A stretch of DNA of 64,000 nt from Candidatus Poribacteria bacterium (GTDB taxonomy: Bacteria > Poribacteria > WGA-4E > WGA-3G). The stretch is from assembly GCA_022821495.1 (NCBI GenBank), contig JAJEDN010000026.1, forward strand, positions 129,561 to 193,560, written 5' to 3'. Both the position numbers and the translations under genes were made by a program. Each line of letters starts with the position of its first letter. Position 1 is the first letter of the stretch. Below the pieces are notes generated by a model. The model saw only the letters and a program-made list of their open reading frames with translations, was not told the origin of the DNA and ran no database searches. This document shows positions 43,974 through 53,126 of this stretch, one piece after another.

Positions 43974-44813
43974 ATGGAGATAACCGTTCAACCGAAAGAA
44001 TTAGAAGCTGGAAAACTGACAGATGCCCATGTAGAACAAGCCATCCAGGCGATCCGCATTGATGGCTACGTGATCTTAGAAAATGTTGTTAGCCACGAAC
44101 ACTTGGATATTCTTCGCGAACGGATGGATGCTGATGCCCAGATCCTGATTGATGCCGAGAAATGGGGCGGCGCGGGCAGACTTAAGGGGCATCTCCAACA
44201 AGGACCACCCCCGTACGCGCCCTACATTTTTAAAGACATCGTCGCGAATCCTTATGTCGTACAGGTGACCAAAGAACTGCTCGGTTCCGGGCTCTATAAT
44301 AACTTTTACAACGGCAACACGAACTCCCCCGGTAGCACCACCCAACCGCTTCACAGAGACGGTGCTCACCTGTGGCCAGATCAAGAGGTGGCACACCCGA
44401 CAACAGAAGTCGTCGTTAATATTTCACCTCAAGAGACAACAGAGGAAAACGGTAGTGTTGAACTCTGGCCAGGCTCGCATCTGGTGGTCAGTGGACGTGG
44501 GATAGAGGCAGAAGAGGAGGAAGCACGCCGTAAAATCGCGCCACCTATCCGTGGAAATGCGAAGAAGGGCAGCATTCTTATTCGAGACATGCGACTCTGG
44601 CACCGGGGTGTCCCTAACCCATCTGACGAGCCTCGTCACATGATAGCAATGATTCACCGCGTCTTTTGGCTCGGATCCAACCGTAAGCTGAAGTATAAAA
44701 CTGGATGCGAAACCGCCTTTGAAAACAGTGATCTTGACCATAATGCCGAGTTCCTTGACTTCGCTAAAGAAAAAATAGACGATTACGATTATCTATTCAA
44801 CCCGCGCTTCTAA
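43974..44813 (+). CDS. Phytanoyl-CoA dioxygenase (PhyH) family protein
   Basis: A 279-residue oxygenase starting 11 bases after the aspartate kinase, with AAAGGA before the ATG, so the two are probably co-transcribed. Iron ligands are in LHRDGAHLW (His-x-Asp) and LWHRGVPN (distal His); RHMIAMIHR supplies the likely 2-oxoglutarate arginine. NFYNGNTNSPGSTTQ precedes the iron site. Its tight pairing with lysC suggests a substrate from the aspartate family; this is inferred. Confidence 0.9.
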   Translation: MEITVQPKELEAGKLTDAHVEQAIQAIRIDGYVILENVVSHEHLDILRERMDADAQILIDAEKWGGAGRLKGHLQQGPPPYAPYIFKDIVANPYVVQVTKELLGSGLYNNFYNGNTNSPGSTTQPLHRDGAHLWPDQEVAHPTTEVVVNISPQETTEENGSVELWPGSHLVVSGRGIEAEEEEARRKIAPPIRGNAKKGSILIRDMRLWHRGVPNPSDEPRHMIAMIHRVFWLGSNRKLKYKTGCETAFENSDLDHNAEFLDFAKEKIDDYDYLFNPRF

Positions 44814-44881
44814 AGGTATGCGTGCGATGCCAGTAAAGGCGAGGTTACCTCGCCACTACGGAGTTCATGACGGAGGTTCCT

Positions 44882-45718
44882 ATGAGCACCCAAAGCAATT
44901 GGCTCCCAGCGGAGCCTGATCTTGAAACGGTTTGCCAAACCTATAGTGATCCGATTTATGCACTTTCCCAAGCCGAAGTGCCAGCCATCATTCTCCGAAA
45001 CGCCTACTCTCCCACCCAGTGCCATGGACTTATTGATCGGTTCACAAATATGGGCTTGATGCGCGATGAAGCCGATGTGAACTCAATTGACAGACGCACC
45101 CGTATTGACATCGGCACCAGCCTCGGTAACCGTGGCAGTGATAAGGCAAAATTCTTGGCACACGCCGAGGCGACAGCGCACCTCTTTAGTTTCCTATTTG
45201 ACGGATTTGATAACCCTGTTGACCTCATCTACGACTCGCTTGCTGCACTTTCACCGGGAAAAGCAGTAAAAACTGCGTGTGAACCCGATGGCGCACGCTA
45301 CGGGCCCGCCATCTTCAGAGTCCATTACGAGACGCATAGTTACAAGCCACACATCGATCACGTCAAGTACCGCGAGCAGCGCACTAATTATGAAGTGTAT
45401 CGCTTTGAGCACCAGTTCGCAGGTGTGTTATGCGTCCAGAACGCCGACGAAAATGGAAAAGGCACGCAAGCCATTCTACATCGGTGTCTCTGGTCCGAGG
45501 AAATTCAACCCCATATCGCTGAGGAAACCTTTGACAGGTATGCCGCTGAAAATGGGATAGAAAACTATCAGGTCGATCTGCAGCAAGGTGATCTCTATTT
45601 CTTCAACACGCGGTGTATCCATGAAGTGCCGCCCGTACAAGGCACGCGCGCCCGAATCGTCTTGGCGGTTTTTATTGGGTATTCTCCCGACGATGACGAA
45701 GTATTCGTCTGGTCCTGA
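44882..45718 (+). CDS. 2-oxoglutarate/Fe(II) oxygenase-like protein
   Basis: A 278-residue protein; GGAGG before ATG 44882 sets the start, rather than the ATG at 44867. The C-terminal half has the double-stranded beta-helix signature YKPHIDHVKY (His-x-Asp), RCIHEVPPV (distal His) and ARIVLAVFIGY (Arg). It looks closer to prolyl-hydroxylase-like 2OG oxygenases than to PhyH. It follows the lysC-PhyH pair by 68 bases that include a small hairpin (GGCGAGG...CCTCGCC). Confidence 0.8.
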   Translation: MSTQSNWLPAEPDLETVCQTYSDPIYALSQAEVPAIILRNAYSPTQCHGLIDRFTNMGLMRDEADVNSIDRRTRIDIGTSLGNRGSDKAKFLAHAEATAHLFSFLFDGFDNPVDLIYDSLAALSPGKAVKTACEPDGARYGPAIFRVHYETHSYKPHIDHVKYREQRTNYEVYRFEHQFAGVLCVQNADENGKGTQAILHRCLWSEEIQPHIAEETFDRYAAENGIENYQVDLQQGDLYFFNTRCIHEVPPVQGTRARIVLAVFIGYSPDDDEVFVWS

Positions 45719-45746
45719 ATCTACCGCAAACACTAAATAGTTATAA

Positions 45747-45805
45747 GTTATAAGTTAAGAGTGCCTCGCAGTGAGAGTTGTTACGAAGTGCTCTTAACTT
45801 ATAAC
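45747..45805. repeat. Inverted repeat with 15-bp arms
   Basis: GTTATAAGTTAAGAG and its exact complement flank 29 bases, shortly after the oxygenase gene. The arms are AT-rich, so this could be a weak terminator or a small palindromic element. Confidence 0.6.
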
Positions 45806-45923
45806 CTAAAGCGAAGCGTACTAAAAACTAACAACTATTTTCGTGGCATACTTAGAAAAAGAGTCTATCATCTGTATGTCAACACACCACGGCAGCCAAA
45901 TATAGGAGCACCTGTACCCGACA

Positions 45924-48809
45924 ATGAAAAAAATACTATTTACGTTTTTTTTAACGTTATTTATCTTTTTATCCACATACCCACTGAACAGTTTCGCCCA
46001 AGTGGCTTCAACGTTCAATTTACCGCAAGGTGCCGAAGCACGCCTCGGTAAAGGGTGGATCAGCGAACTAAAGTATTCGCCAGATGGTACGCGTTTGGCA
46101 GTCGCAACCTCTATCGGTATTTGGCTCTATAATACACAGACTTATGAGGAAGTCGCGCTGCTCACGCGGCATACAGAGGGTGCCAGCAGCATTGCATTCA
46201 GCCCTGATAACACCATGATCGCAAGTGGTAGTTGGGATGGCACCGTCCATCTGTGGAATGCCGCTACAGGTGAACATCAACGGACATTCTCAGGACACAC
46301 GGATACTGTTTATAGCGTCGCTTTTGGCACGGATAATCTCACCCTTGCCAGTGGCAGTGCTGATGGCACTATCCGCTTATGGAATACGACCACAGGTGAA
46401 CAACAACAGATATTCTCAGAACACACGGATGCTGTTTACAGTATCGCTTTCAATGCAACTGGCGGAACCCTTGCCAGTGGTGGTGCTGACGGCACTATCC
46501 GTTTGTGGAACGTCACCTCCGGGGAACAACAAAGGGTATTAACAGGGCATACGGACGCTGTCTATAGTGTCGCTTTTAATGCAGCTGGCGGGAACCTCGC
46601 AAGCGGGAGCAGAGATGGCACTATTCGCTTATGGCACGCTACTTTTGGCGTGCTTCAACGGGCATTGACTGGACATACGGGGGCTGTCTTAGGTATAGCC
46701 TTCAGCCCTGATGGGAATACACTCGCCAGTGGCAGTACTGATACCACTATCCGTTTGTGGAATACGACGTCCGGACAGCATCAGCAGACACTCACCGGAC
46801 ATACGAGGACTGTGCTGAGCGTCGCATTTAACTCGAGCGGCGGAACACTCGCGAGTGCTGGTGCAGATGGGACAATCCTCCTACGGGATGCTGTCTTTGG
46901 CGGCATCAGACAAACACTAACAGGATATACAGATTATATCAATAGCATTGCATTTAGTACCGATGGAGAAACGCTTGCAAGTGGAAGCGCGGACAGCACA
47001 GTACATCTATGGGATGCTACCTCCGGTGTATCTCAGCAGATCCTGACCGGACATACAGATAGGGTCAGGAGCGTTGCCTTCAGCCCTGATGGGAATACAC
47101 TCGCCAGTGCAGGGGACGACGGCACCATCCGCCTATGGAATATTACCGCCGCGCAGTACCTACAAACACTCACCGGACATACAGATGCCGTCAGAGATAT
47201 TGCGTTCAGTCCTGATGGGCGGACGCTCGCAAGTGGGAGTTTAGATGGCACTATCCGCTTATGGAATGCTGCCACAGGCGCACATCAGCAGACACTCATT
47301 AGGGATATAAATGCTATCTTAGGCATCGCCTTCAGTCCTGATGGAAATACACTCGCGAGTGGCAACGCTGATGGCACCATTCATCTATGGAATGTTGGCT
47401 CTGGGCAGCACCAGCAGACACTCACTGGACACACGGATTATGTCAGGAGCGTTGCGTTCAGCCCTGATGGGAATACGCTCGCAAGTGCAAGTGACGATGG
47501 CACCATCCGCCTATGGGATGCCGCCTTCGGTGAACACAAACAGACGCTTACGGGACATGCGGATTATGTCCTTAACCTCGCCTTCAGCCCTGATGGGAAT
47601 ACGCTCGCAAGTGCCAGCTTGGATGATACCATCGGGCTGTGGGATACGATCTCTGGTGAACAGGTTCAAACACTCATTGGACACACAAGTGGGGTCTTAG
47701 GCATCGCCTTCAGTCCTGATGGAAACACGCTCGCAAGTGGGAGCTTAGATGGCACAATGCTCCTGTGGAACTTTACGCCGCCAACCAATATGTACGCAAC
47801 CGTGAGTTTTTCGCCATCGCTAGTACAATCACCCGCTATCGGCGAACAATTAACATTTTCTCTCAGTATTGCAGACGGGAGTGCTGTGGCAGGTTATCAA
47901 TTAACCATCCGGTTTGATCCCGCTGCCATCCGTTATCTTGAAAGCACGAATGGCGACTATCTGTTATCGGACGCGTTCGCGATACCTGTTCTTGCGACAG
48001 AGAATAGAGTGACACTTGCAGCAACATCTCTAGCTGATGAAGCCGGCGGTTCTGGGACACTCGCCACCGTTACGTTTGAGGTCATCGCGCCTAAAGCCTC
48101 TATGCTAACGTTATCTGATGTGCTTCTCACTGATAGTGCAGGTCGGGTTTCGTACGCGCGCGTTAAAACCGGACAAATAACAACACCCACGCTTTTAATC
48201 GGGGATGTGGATGGCAATGGTGTCGTAAACGTCCAAGACTTGGTACGCGTCGCCTCAAACTTTTCGCAGACAGGTGAAAATTTAGCGGATGTCAATGGAG
48301 ATGGAATTGTCAATATCGTTGACCTTACTTTGGTCGCTGGTGCGATAACAAGTGAGACAACCGCACCCGCTGCGTGGAGAAACGACCCAACAATTGCGCT
48401 CACAAGCGCAGATGTTCAACAGTGGATCCGTGAAGCACAACAAGTCGGACTCGCAGACCCAACCTTCCAACGCGGCATTTTTATGCTTCAACAACTCCTC
48501 GCCGCACTAACGCCGCAAGAGACCGCACTGCTCCTCAACTATCCAAATCCATTCAACCCAGAGACATGGATACCCTATCAGTTGGCAGCACCCGCGGATG
48601 TCACGCTTACTATCCATACAGCAGATGGAAAAAGCGTGCGAACTTTGGAACTGGGACATCAACCGTTAGGTCTCTATCACGATCGGACACGTGCTGCGTA
48701 TTGGGATGGCAAAAACGCACTCGGTGAGCCCGTTGCAAGCGGTGTATATTTCTATACATTAACGGCAGGAGATTTCACAGCAACGCAGAAAATGGTGATT
48801 ATGAAGTAG
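45924..48809 (+). CDS. Secreted WD40 protein with cohesin-like, dockerin and C-terminal sorting domains
   Basis: A 961-residue exported protein (signal peptide to about residue 26). Residues about 45-620 are some fourteen WD40 blades with a strict HTDxVxSVAFSPDGNTLASGS...IRLWN pattern. A cohesin-like beta sandwich lies at about 625-750 (ATVSFSPSLVQSPAIGEQLT). A dockerin with two calcium loops follows (GDVDGNGVVNVQDLV and ADVNGDGIVNIVDLT). The last 95 residues are a FlgD-like tail beginning LLLNYPNPFNPETWIPYQL. The tail is shared with the protein at 57237 and is likely a surface-sorting signal. It may be a cell-surface scaffold; the ligand is unknown. Confidence 0.9.
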   Translation: MKKILFTFFLTLFIFLSTYPLNSFAQVASTFNLPQGAEARLGKGWISELKYSPDGTRLAVATSIGIWLYNTQTYEEVALLTRHTEGASSIAFSPDNTMIASGSWDGTVHLWNAATGEHQRTFSGHTDTVYSVAFGTDNLTLASGSADGTIRLWNTTTGEQQQIFSEHTDAVYSIAFNATGGTLASGGADGTIRLWNVTSGEQQRVLTGHTDAVYSVAFNAAGGNLASGSRDGTIRLWHATFGVLQRALTGHTGAVLGIAFSPDGNTLASGSTDTTIRLWNTTSGQHQQTLTGHTRTVLSVAFNSSGGTLASAGADGTILLRDAVFGGIRQTLTGYTDYINSIAFSTDGETLASGSADSTVHLWDATSGVSQQILTGHTDRVRSVAFSPDGNTLASAGDDGTIRLWNITAAQYLQTLTGHTDAVRDIAFSPDGRTLASGSLDGTIRLWNAATGAHQQTLIRDINAILGIAFSPDGNTLASGNADGTIHLWNVGSGQHQQTLTGHTDYVRSVAFSPDGNTLASASDDGTIRLWDAAFGEHKQTLTGHADYVLNLAFSPDGNTLASASLDDTIGLWDTISGEQVQTLIGHTSGVLGIAFSPDGNTLASGSLDGTMLLWNFTPPTNMYATVSFSPSLVQSPAIGEQLTFSLSIADGSAVAGYQLTIRFDPAAIRYLESTNGDYLLSDAFAIPVLATENRVTLAATSLADEAGGSGTLATVTFEVIAPKASMLTLSDVLLTDSAGRVSYARVKTGQITTPTLLIGDVDGNGVVNVQDLVRVASNFSQTGENLADVNGDGIVNIVDLTLVAGAITSETTAPAAWRNDPTIALTSADVQQWIREAQQVGLADPTFQRGIFMLQQLLAALTPQETALLLNYPNPFNPETWIPYQLAAPADVTLTIHTADGKSVRTLELGHQPLGLYHDRTRAAYWDGKNALGEPVASGVYFYTLTAGDFTATQKMVIMK

Positions 48810-48812
48810 GAA

Positions 48813-48850
48813 ACAACGCACTGCTTCTTAAAGTCCACCTGATAAGGGGA
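48813..48850. repeat. Partial miniature element, copy 5
   Basis: AACGCACTGCTTCTTAAAGT and CCACCTGATAAGGGG resemble the left half of the element; the TTAGGGGG part and right end are not seen. It lies just after the WD40/dockerin gene. Confidence 0.55.
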
Positions 48851-48909
48851 ACAACGGTAAAATATTGGAGATACCGCTTACGTAGATTCTGAAGAAAAAG
48901 AAATACTGT

Positions 48910-49605
48910 CTACAATAGGGCATCCGCTAATGTCGTAAAGTCCCTTACCGTTACATCAGGTTGATACGGCGTATCCTCGTATGGCAATTCATAACGGTTG
49001 ACAAATGCCCCTTTATAGCCACACGCCCGCGCACCCATGATGTCAAACGAATTCGCAGAGACCATGAGGCACTCGTTGACCTCAAGTCCTAACTTGCCCG
49101 CAGCACCACGATAGACCGCTGGATGCGGTTTGAACGCACCTACCGATGTAACTGAGATTACATCGTCAAAATCCCACGCTACCCGTTCTTTAACGAGATA
49201 CTCTAAAAACGATGGATCCCCATTAGACAACACCACTAACTGATACCGAGACTGTAGCCGCGAAAGCGCAGTCAAAACCTCTGGGAAGGGAGAAAGCTGC
49301 TGCCAACCACGCATAAACGCTTGCACTGTTTCGGATGAGGCATCAATACCGTTGTGTCTCAGGGTGTAGTGCAAAGCGCGCCGCACCGTTTCCAAATAGC
49401 CGCTATGTCCGAGCATCGTAATCGTGTCCTGATACTGCTCAATTCGCTGCCTGTAACGCCACTGCTCCCAAAAATTATCCGCCGATATATCAGAAGAGCG
49501 AGCATCCAGCGATTCAGCGATGAACGGCGTAAGACTGCCACCTAAATCCAAGATTGTACCGAACAGGTCAAAGGTAAGTACTTTTGTCGTCGCGAAATTC
49601 GTCAT
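48910..49605 (-). CDS. Haloacid dehalogenase-like hydrolase (type II HAD)
   Basis: A 231-residue HAD-superfamily enzyme: nucleophile Asp in LTFDLFGTILD, motif II LVVLSNGDPSF, Lys in FKPHPAVYRGA and motif IV region MVSANSFDIMGARACG. These match the 2-haloacid dehalogenase type II group, which replaces a halogen by hydroxyl through an Asp ester, though many relatives are phosphatases. It is encoded alone, opposite to the WD40 gene. Confidence 0.9.
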   Translation of the reverse strand: MTNFATTKVLTFDLFGTILDLGGSLTPFIAESLDARSSDISADNFWEQWRYRQRIEQYQDTITMLGHSGYLETVRRALHYTLRHNGIDASSETVQAFMRGWQQLSPFPEVLTALSRLQSRYQLVVLSNGDPSFLEYLVKERVAWDFDDVISVTSVGAFKPHPAVYRGAAGKLGLEVNECLMVSANSFDIMGARACGYKGAFVNRYELPYEDTPYQPDVTVRDFTTLADALL

Positions 49606-49730
49606 AAATTATCAATTTTCCGTAAGAAAACGGGCAGAAACCGCGGAGGGAAGTATGGAAGTGAGGAAGGATGGTATCCAACCTTCCATGCTTCCAGCTA
49701 AGTTCTTCCAGTCTTCCGATTTTCCATCTG

Positions 49731-50750
49731 CTATCCTAATTCGACCGTCCGTCCCGTCGCCATCGCTTCAAAGGCTGCATCAATGACGCGCATCTGATTC
49801 ACGCAACTTTCCGGTGAGATTCGGTGCGGTTTACCAGTTGTTAAAACTTCGCACATGTGCTCCAATTGTAAGGCAAACTGGAAACACGGTTCAAAATCGA
49901 TGACTTGATGACCATCGCGGTTTTGTAAAACAATATTCACAGGAGAATTTTCATTGTTCCACGCCGTCTCAATTCTAAGCAGACCCGCCAACCCAGCCAT
50001 TTCGGCGTACTGTCCACCCGCACAATTAAAACCGGTAGAAATCTGGGCAACCCGTTCGCCGGGAAATACTAACAGTAGGTAGGAACCATCGTCCACTTCT
50101 AACCCGGCTTGAGACATTCCGGATACCCGAACCGGTTCGGCACCAAACATAAATCGCGCATGGTGGATATTGTAGCACGCCAGATCATAAATACTCCCGC
50201 CTCCTTTTGCCTTGTTAAATCGCCAATTCGCCTCAGGTTTGCGAGCTTCAGGACCGCCGCCACCACCACCCGTGCAGAAGGTGCTTCGGAGTGCCTTAAA
50301 TTCGCCGATCGCCCCCGAATCAATGAGTTCTTTCGCCTTGAGATGCATCGGATGGTGCCGAAATTTAAACGCTTCCGCTACCAGAACACCGTTCTCTTGT
50401 GCCGCACCAACGAACGCTTCCGCCTCTGCTGCTGTTGACGTGAACGGCTTTTCGCACAAAATCGCTTTGACTTGCCGCGATTCTGAAAGCTGGATACCGA
50501 CCTCCGCGTGGAACGCACCCCACGTACAAATAACAGCGATGTCCAAGTTCTCAGCGGCTAACATCTCTTCTAACGAGAGATACCGGTTCTCAGGTGCTAC
50601 ATCAAACCGTTCACCGAAATTGGCTAACGCATCTTCTGACACATCACAGATCGCCGCCAATTCAGCACTCGGTGCTTGTTGACACGCGTTGCCGTGGGCA
50701 TTGGCAATTCCACCTGTCCCGACAAGTCCTACACGGTAAGTAGTTGACAT
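49731..50750 (-). CDS. Gfo/Idh/MocA family oxidoreductase
   Basis: A 339-residue NAD(P)-dependent sugar-type dehydrogenase. The Rossmann part begins GLVGTGGIANAHGNA and includes ILCEKPFT, the conserved EKP motif. The C-terminal part has AEAFKFRHHPMHLKAKELID, and GGGSIYDLACYNIHHARFMF with the catalytic-region Asp and His. The substrate is unknown; sugars, inositols or amino sugars are typical. It lies 17 bases downstream of a sulfotransferase gene on the same strand. Confidence 0.92.
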   Translation of the reverse strand: MSTTYRVGLVGTGGIANAHGNACQQAPSAELAAICDVSEDALANFGERFDVAPENRYLSLEEMLAAENLDIAVICTWGAFHAEVGIQLSESRQVKAILCEKPFTSTAAEAEAFVGAAQENGVLVAEAFKFRHHPMHLKAKELIDSGAIGEFKALRSTFCTGGGGGGPEARKPEANWRFNKAKGGGSIYDLACYNIHHARFMFGAEPVRVSGMSQAGLEVDDGSYLLLVFPGERVAQISTGFNCAGGQYAEMAGLAGLLRIETAWNNENSPVNIVLQNRDGHQVIDFEPCFQFALQLEHMCEVLTTGKPHRISPESCVNQMRVIDAAFEAMATGRTVELG

Positions 50751-50767
50751 AATACTTCCTTTCTCTG

Positions 50768-51526
50768 CTACGTTGCTGTTAAGGCGTAACCGTTTTCAAC
50801 GATTGCTTTTTTTAGAAACTCAAACTCGTAGTGCGGTAACGACGCACCTTGCTCCAATTCTGCGAGGTCTTTTTTCCAGCGATCCACTGCGTCAGGACGC
50901 ACGATAATCCTACCTAACGGGATACCTAAAAATGCCTCAAGCGCCTTAAGGATCCGCTCTTGATCCAAAACAAAATCCTCAAAACGGATCTGGATAACAT
51001 GCTTAGGCATCGGTGTCGCTTGCATGAGTTTATATTGATAGATCCAAGAGATGGCGCGTCGCTCATAGAGGTCATCCGTTTCAGGATACGGGACCCCGAA
51101 ATCCCGAAGGTCATCCGTTTTGTGGCTGCCCCGGATACAATCTCTCGGATCCCGAATCCAGTGGATATATTTCATCTCAGGAAACATCCGAATTATCCAC
51201 GGGTAGACAAGCGTCGTCTCTGGAATTTTCCAACCTTTGTGAGGTGCCGGATTTTGTAACACATCCGCCAAATAGGTATTGATAAGCCGCTCAAATTCTG
51301 GGTCAATCGGCATCGTGAAAAGCGGTTCAAAATCCCACGAGAGTCCGCCCTCCCATTTGACATATTGTGCCATCACTCGGCACGCATCATACATCGCGTG
51401 CGGTGGTATCTTATCGCCGGAAGGGTTCAACTGACTCCCCATAAAAACACCACTGGCGTATAACGTATGCGAAATAGCACGCGTCCCAGAGTGTCCACGC
51501 CCAATCACTGTAATCAAATTTTCCAT
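50768..51526 (-). CDS. Sulfotransferase family protein
   Basis: A 252-residue enzyme from ATG 51526 (MENLITVIGRGHSGTRAISH), where GRGHSGT is the loop that binds the 5'-phosphosulfate of PAPS. YIHWIRDPRDCIRGSHK carries the 3'-phosphate-binding Arg and Ser. It would transfer sulfate from PAPS to a hydroxyl, perhaps on a carbohydrate or lipid, which fits the sugar-type oxidoreductase encoded next. The open frame upstream to 51583 lacks a good start. Confidence 0.85.
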   Translation of the reverse strand: MENLITVIGRGHSGTRAISHTLYASGVFMGSQLNPSGDKIPPHAMYDACRVMAQYVKWEGGLSWDFEPLFTMPIDPEFERLINTYLADVLQNPAPHKGWKIPETTLVYPWIIRMFPEMKYIHWIRDPRDCIRGSHKTDDLRDFGVPYPETDDLYERRAISWIYQYKLMQATPMPKHVIQIRFEDFVLDQERILKALEAFLGIPLGRIIVRPDAVDRWKKDLAELEQGASLPHYEFEFLKKAIVENGYALTAT

Positions 51527-51630
51527 AATAGATGGCAATCGGCTATCAGTTCTTACCTCCAACCGATAACCGCTGCGTCTCATCTCAAATTGACTTGTTT
51601 ATTTTCTACATTTAACATTATATTATATAC

Positions 51631-51736
51631 AAGACTTACGGATTTCCTCTTGAAGTCCCCCTGATAAGGGGCGGTGAATGCCATACGGAAACCTTCATAC
51701 CCTTGATTCTGATTCTTTAGGGGGTTAAATCACTTG
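51631..51736. repeat. Miniature element, copy 6, hairpin variant
   Basis: AAGACTTACGG and the core CCCCCTGATAAGGGG are followed by GGTGAATGCCATACGG and TTGATTCTGATTCTTTAGG, a shortened form of the insert in copy 4. No right end is recognised. It lies between divergent genes. Confidence 0.7.
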
Positions 51737-51795
51737 AAAACATCGTACCAAATATCATAAACAAAAAAAATCATTTTTACAAGGAATTTATCATC

Positions 51796-52953
51796 ATGTA
51801 TAAATTTTTAGCACTCATCAGCTTTAGCGTCCTACTTGCAATATCAATCGGGTGTGATAAGGTGCAGCAAATTGTTACACCTCAACAACAGGAAGAAACC
51901 CTCAAAATCGGTTTCGTCGTCGCTGGTGAACGCGTTACCTATCCAAACGGTGCAGAGATGGCTGTCACAGAAATTAATCAACGCGGCGGACTGCTTGGCA
52001 CACCTGTCGAATTGATTGGACATATTAACAAAGAAGCAGGAGCAGAAGTCTCCAGCCAAATCGCGGAGCAACTCATTGTTGAAAAGAAAATTATCGCACT
52101 CATCGGCCCCAACCGATCTTCTCACGCCGTTGTTGTAGGACCGATAGCACAGCAGTACGGAATCCCGATGATTACGACAACAGCAACCAACCCAAACGTA
52201 ACCAACGCCGGTAATTTCGTCTTCATGGCATCTTTCACAGATAGTTTTCAAGGTGCGGTCATGGCACAGTTTGCTAAATCGGACCTCGGCACTTCCACAG
52301 CTGCTATCATCACACGAAGCGGTGATCTTTACACTGAAGGTATTTCCGAATTCTTCGCACGCAATTTCAGCAAATTCGGTGGCGAAATCGTCGCCCACGA
52401 ATTTTACGAAGAAGATACCTCAGACTTTACAGCACAACTCACGAACATCGCAGCCGTAAAGCCCGATGTCCTTTTTACATCCGGCTTCGTTCAAGACGTC
52501 GCGCTAATAACACAACAGGCACGGGCACTTCCATTGCAAAACACTGATGGAGCCCCAACGATCTTCCTCGGCGCAGATTCATGGGATAGTGAACTCCTAT
52601 TTGATAACGAAAACGCCGAAATAGAAGGCAGTTTTTTCAGTGGACATTTCTCGCCAGACACAGATGAACCGAACGCGCAAGCATTCGTCAACACTTACGA
52701 ATCCATCTATGAATCCACACCCACCGGCGGTGTTGCTGTCAGTTACGATGCCGTCAAACTGCTCTTTGAAGCCGTTGAACGTGCCGGTAGCCTTGACCCA
52801 GAAAAGATACGAGAGCAACTCGCTGCTACTGAGAACTACATCGGCGCAACGCGTGTCGCCAGTTATGACGAAAACCGACATCCTACCAAAAGCGCGGTAA
52901 TCTTCACCATCAAAGACGGCCAAAAGCAGTTCTTTAAACAAATTGACCCATAA
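51796..52953 (+). CDS. Branched-chain amino-acid-type ABC substrate-binding lipoprotein
   Basis: A 385-residue periplasmic binding protein of the LivJ/receptor-ligand type. It has a lipobox (AISIGC at residues 15-20), then LKIGFVVAGERVTYPNGAEM with AVTEINQRGGLLG, and IALIGPNRSSHAVVVGPIAQ followed by an Ala/Thr-rich ligand loop (GIPMITTTATNP). The hinge and second lobe follow (VKPDVLFTSGF, GADSWDSELLF, AVSYDAVKLLFEAVE). It should bind an amino acid or similar small molecule. No permease or ATPase genes are adjacent, so it is an orphan binding protein or sensor. Confidence 0.9.
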   Translation: MYKFLALISFSVLLAISIGCDKVQQIVTPQQQEETLKIGFVVAGERVTYPNGAEMAVTEINQRGGLLGTPVELIGHINKEAGAEVSSQIAEQLIVEKKIIALIGPNRSSHAVVVGPIAQQYGIPMITTTATNPNVTNAGNFVFMASFTDSFQGAVMAQFAKSDLGTSTAAIITRSGDLYTEGISEFFARNFSKFGGEIVAHEFYEEDTSDFTAQLTNIAAVKPDVLFTSGFVQDVALITQQARALPLQNTDGAPTIFLGADSWDSELLFDNENAEIEGSFFSGHFSPDTDEPNAQAFVNTYESIYESTPTGGVAVSYDAVKLLFEAVERAGSLDPEKIREQLAATENYIGATRVASYDENRHPTKSAVIFTIKDGQKQFFKQIDP

Positions 52954-53126
52954 AAGCAGTAGACATAATAGGAAGTTTTTATATGTGCTGAGTCTCCAAT
53001 GTTTAGCAAACTTGATTTTTCTGAAAGAAGCCGAAACATATTACAACAAAAGGAACGTTAGGAAGCGAACCAACGGGCTTTTTGAAAAATGAACTGTTTG
53101 CGATTGCAAAAAGGAGACATCACACC

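Noticed and set aside
46200..47770. Dense direct repeats that could suggest a CRISPR or satellite array
   Set aside because: The period is about 126 bases and every unit encodes a WD40 blade in one frame; no constant repeat with unique spacers.
48180..48360. A cellulosome gene because of dockerin and cohesin motifs
   Set aside because: No glycoside hydrolase, scaffoldin array or carbohydrate-binding module is nearby.
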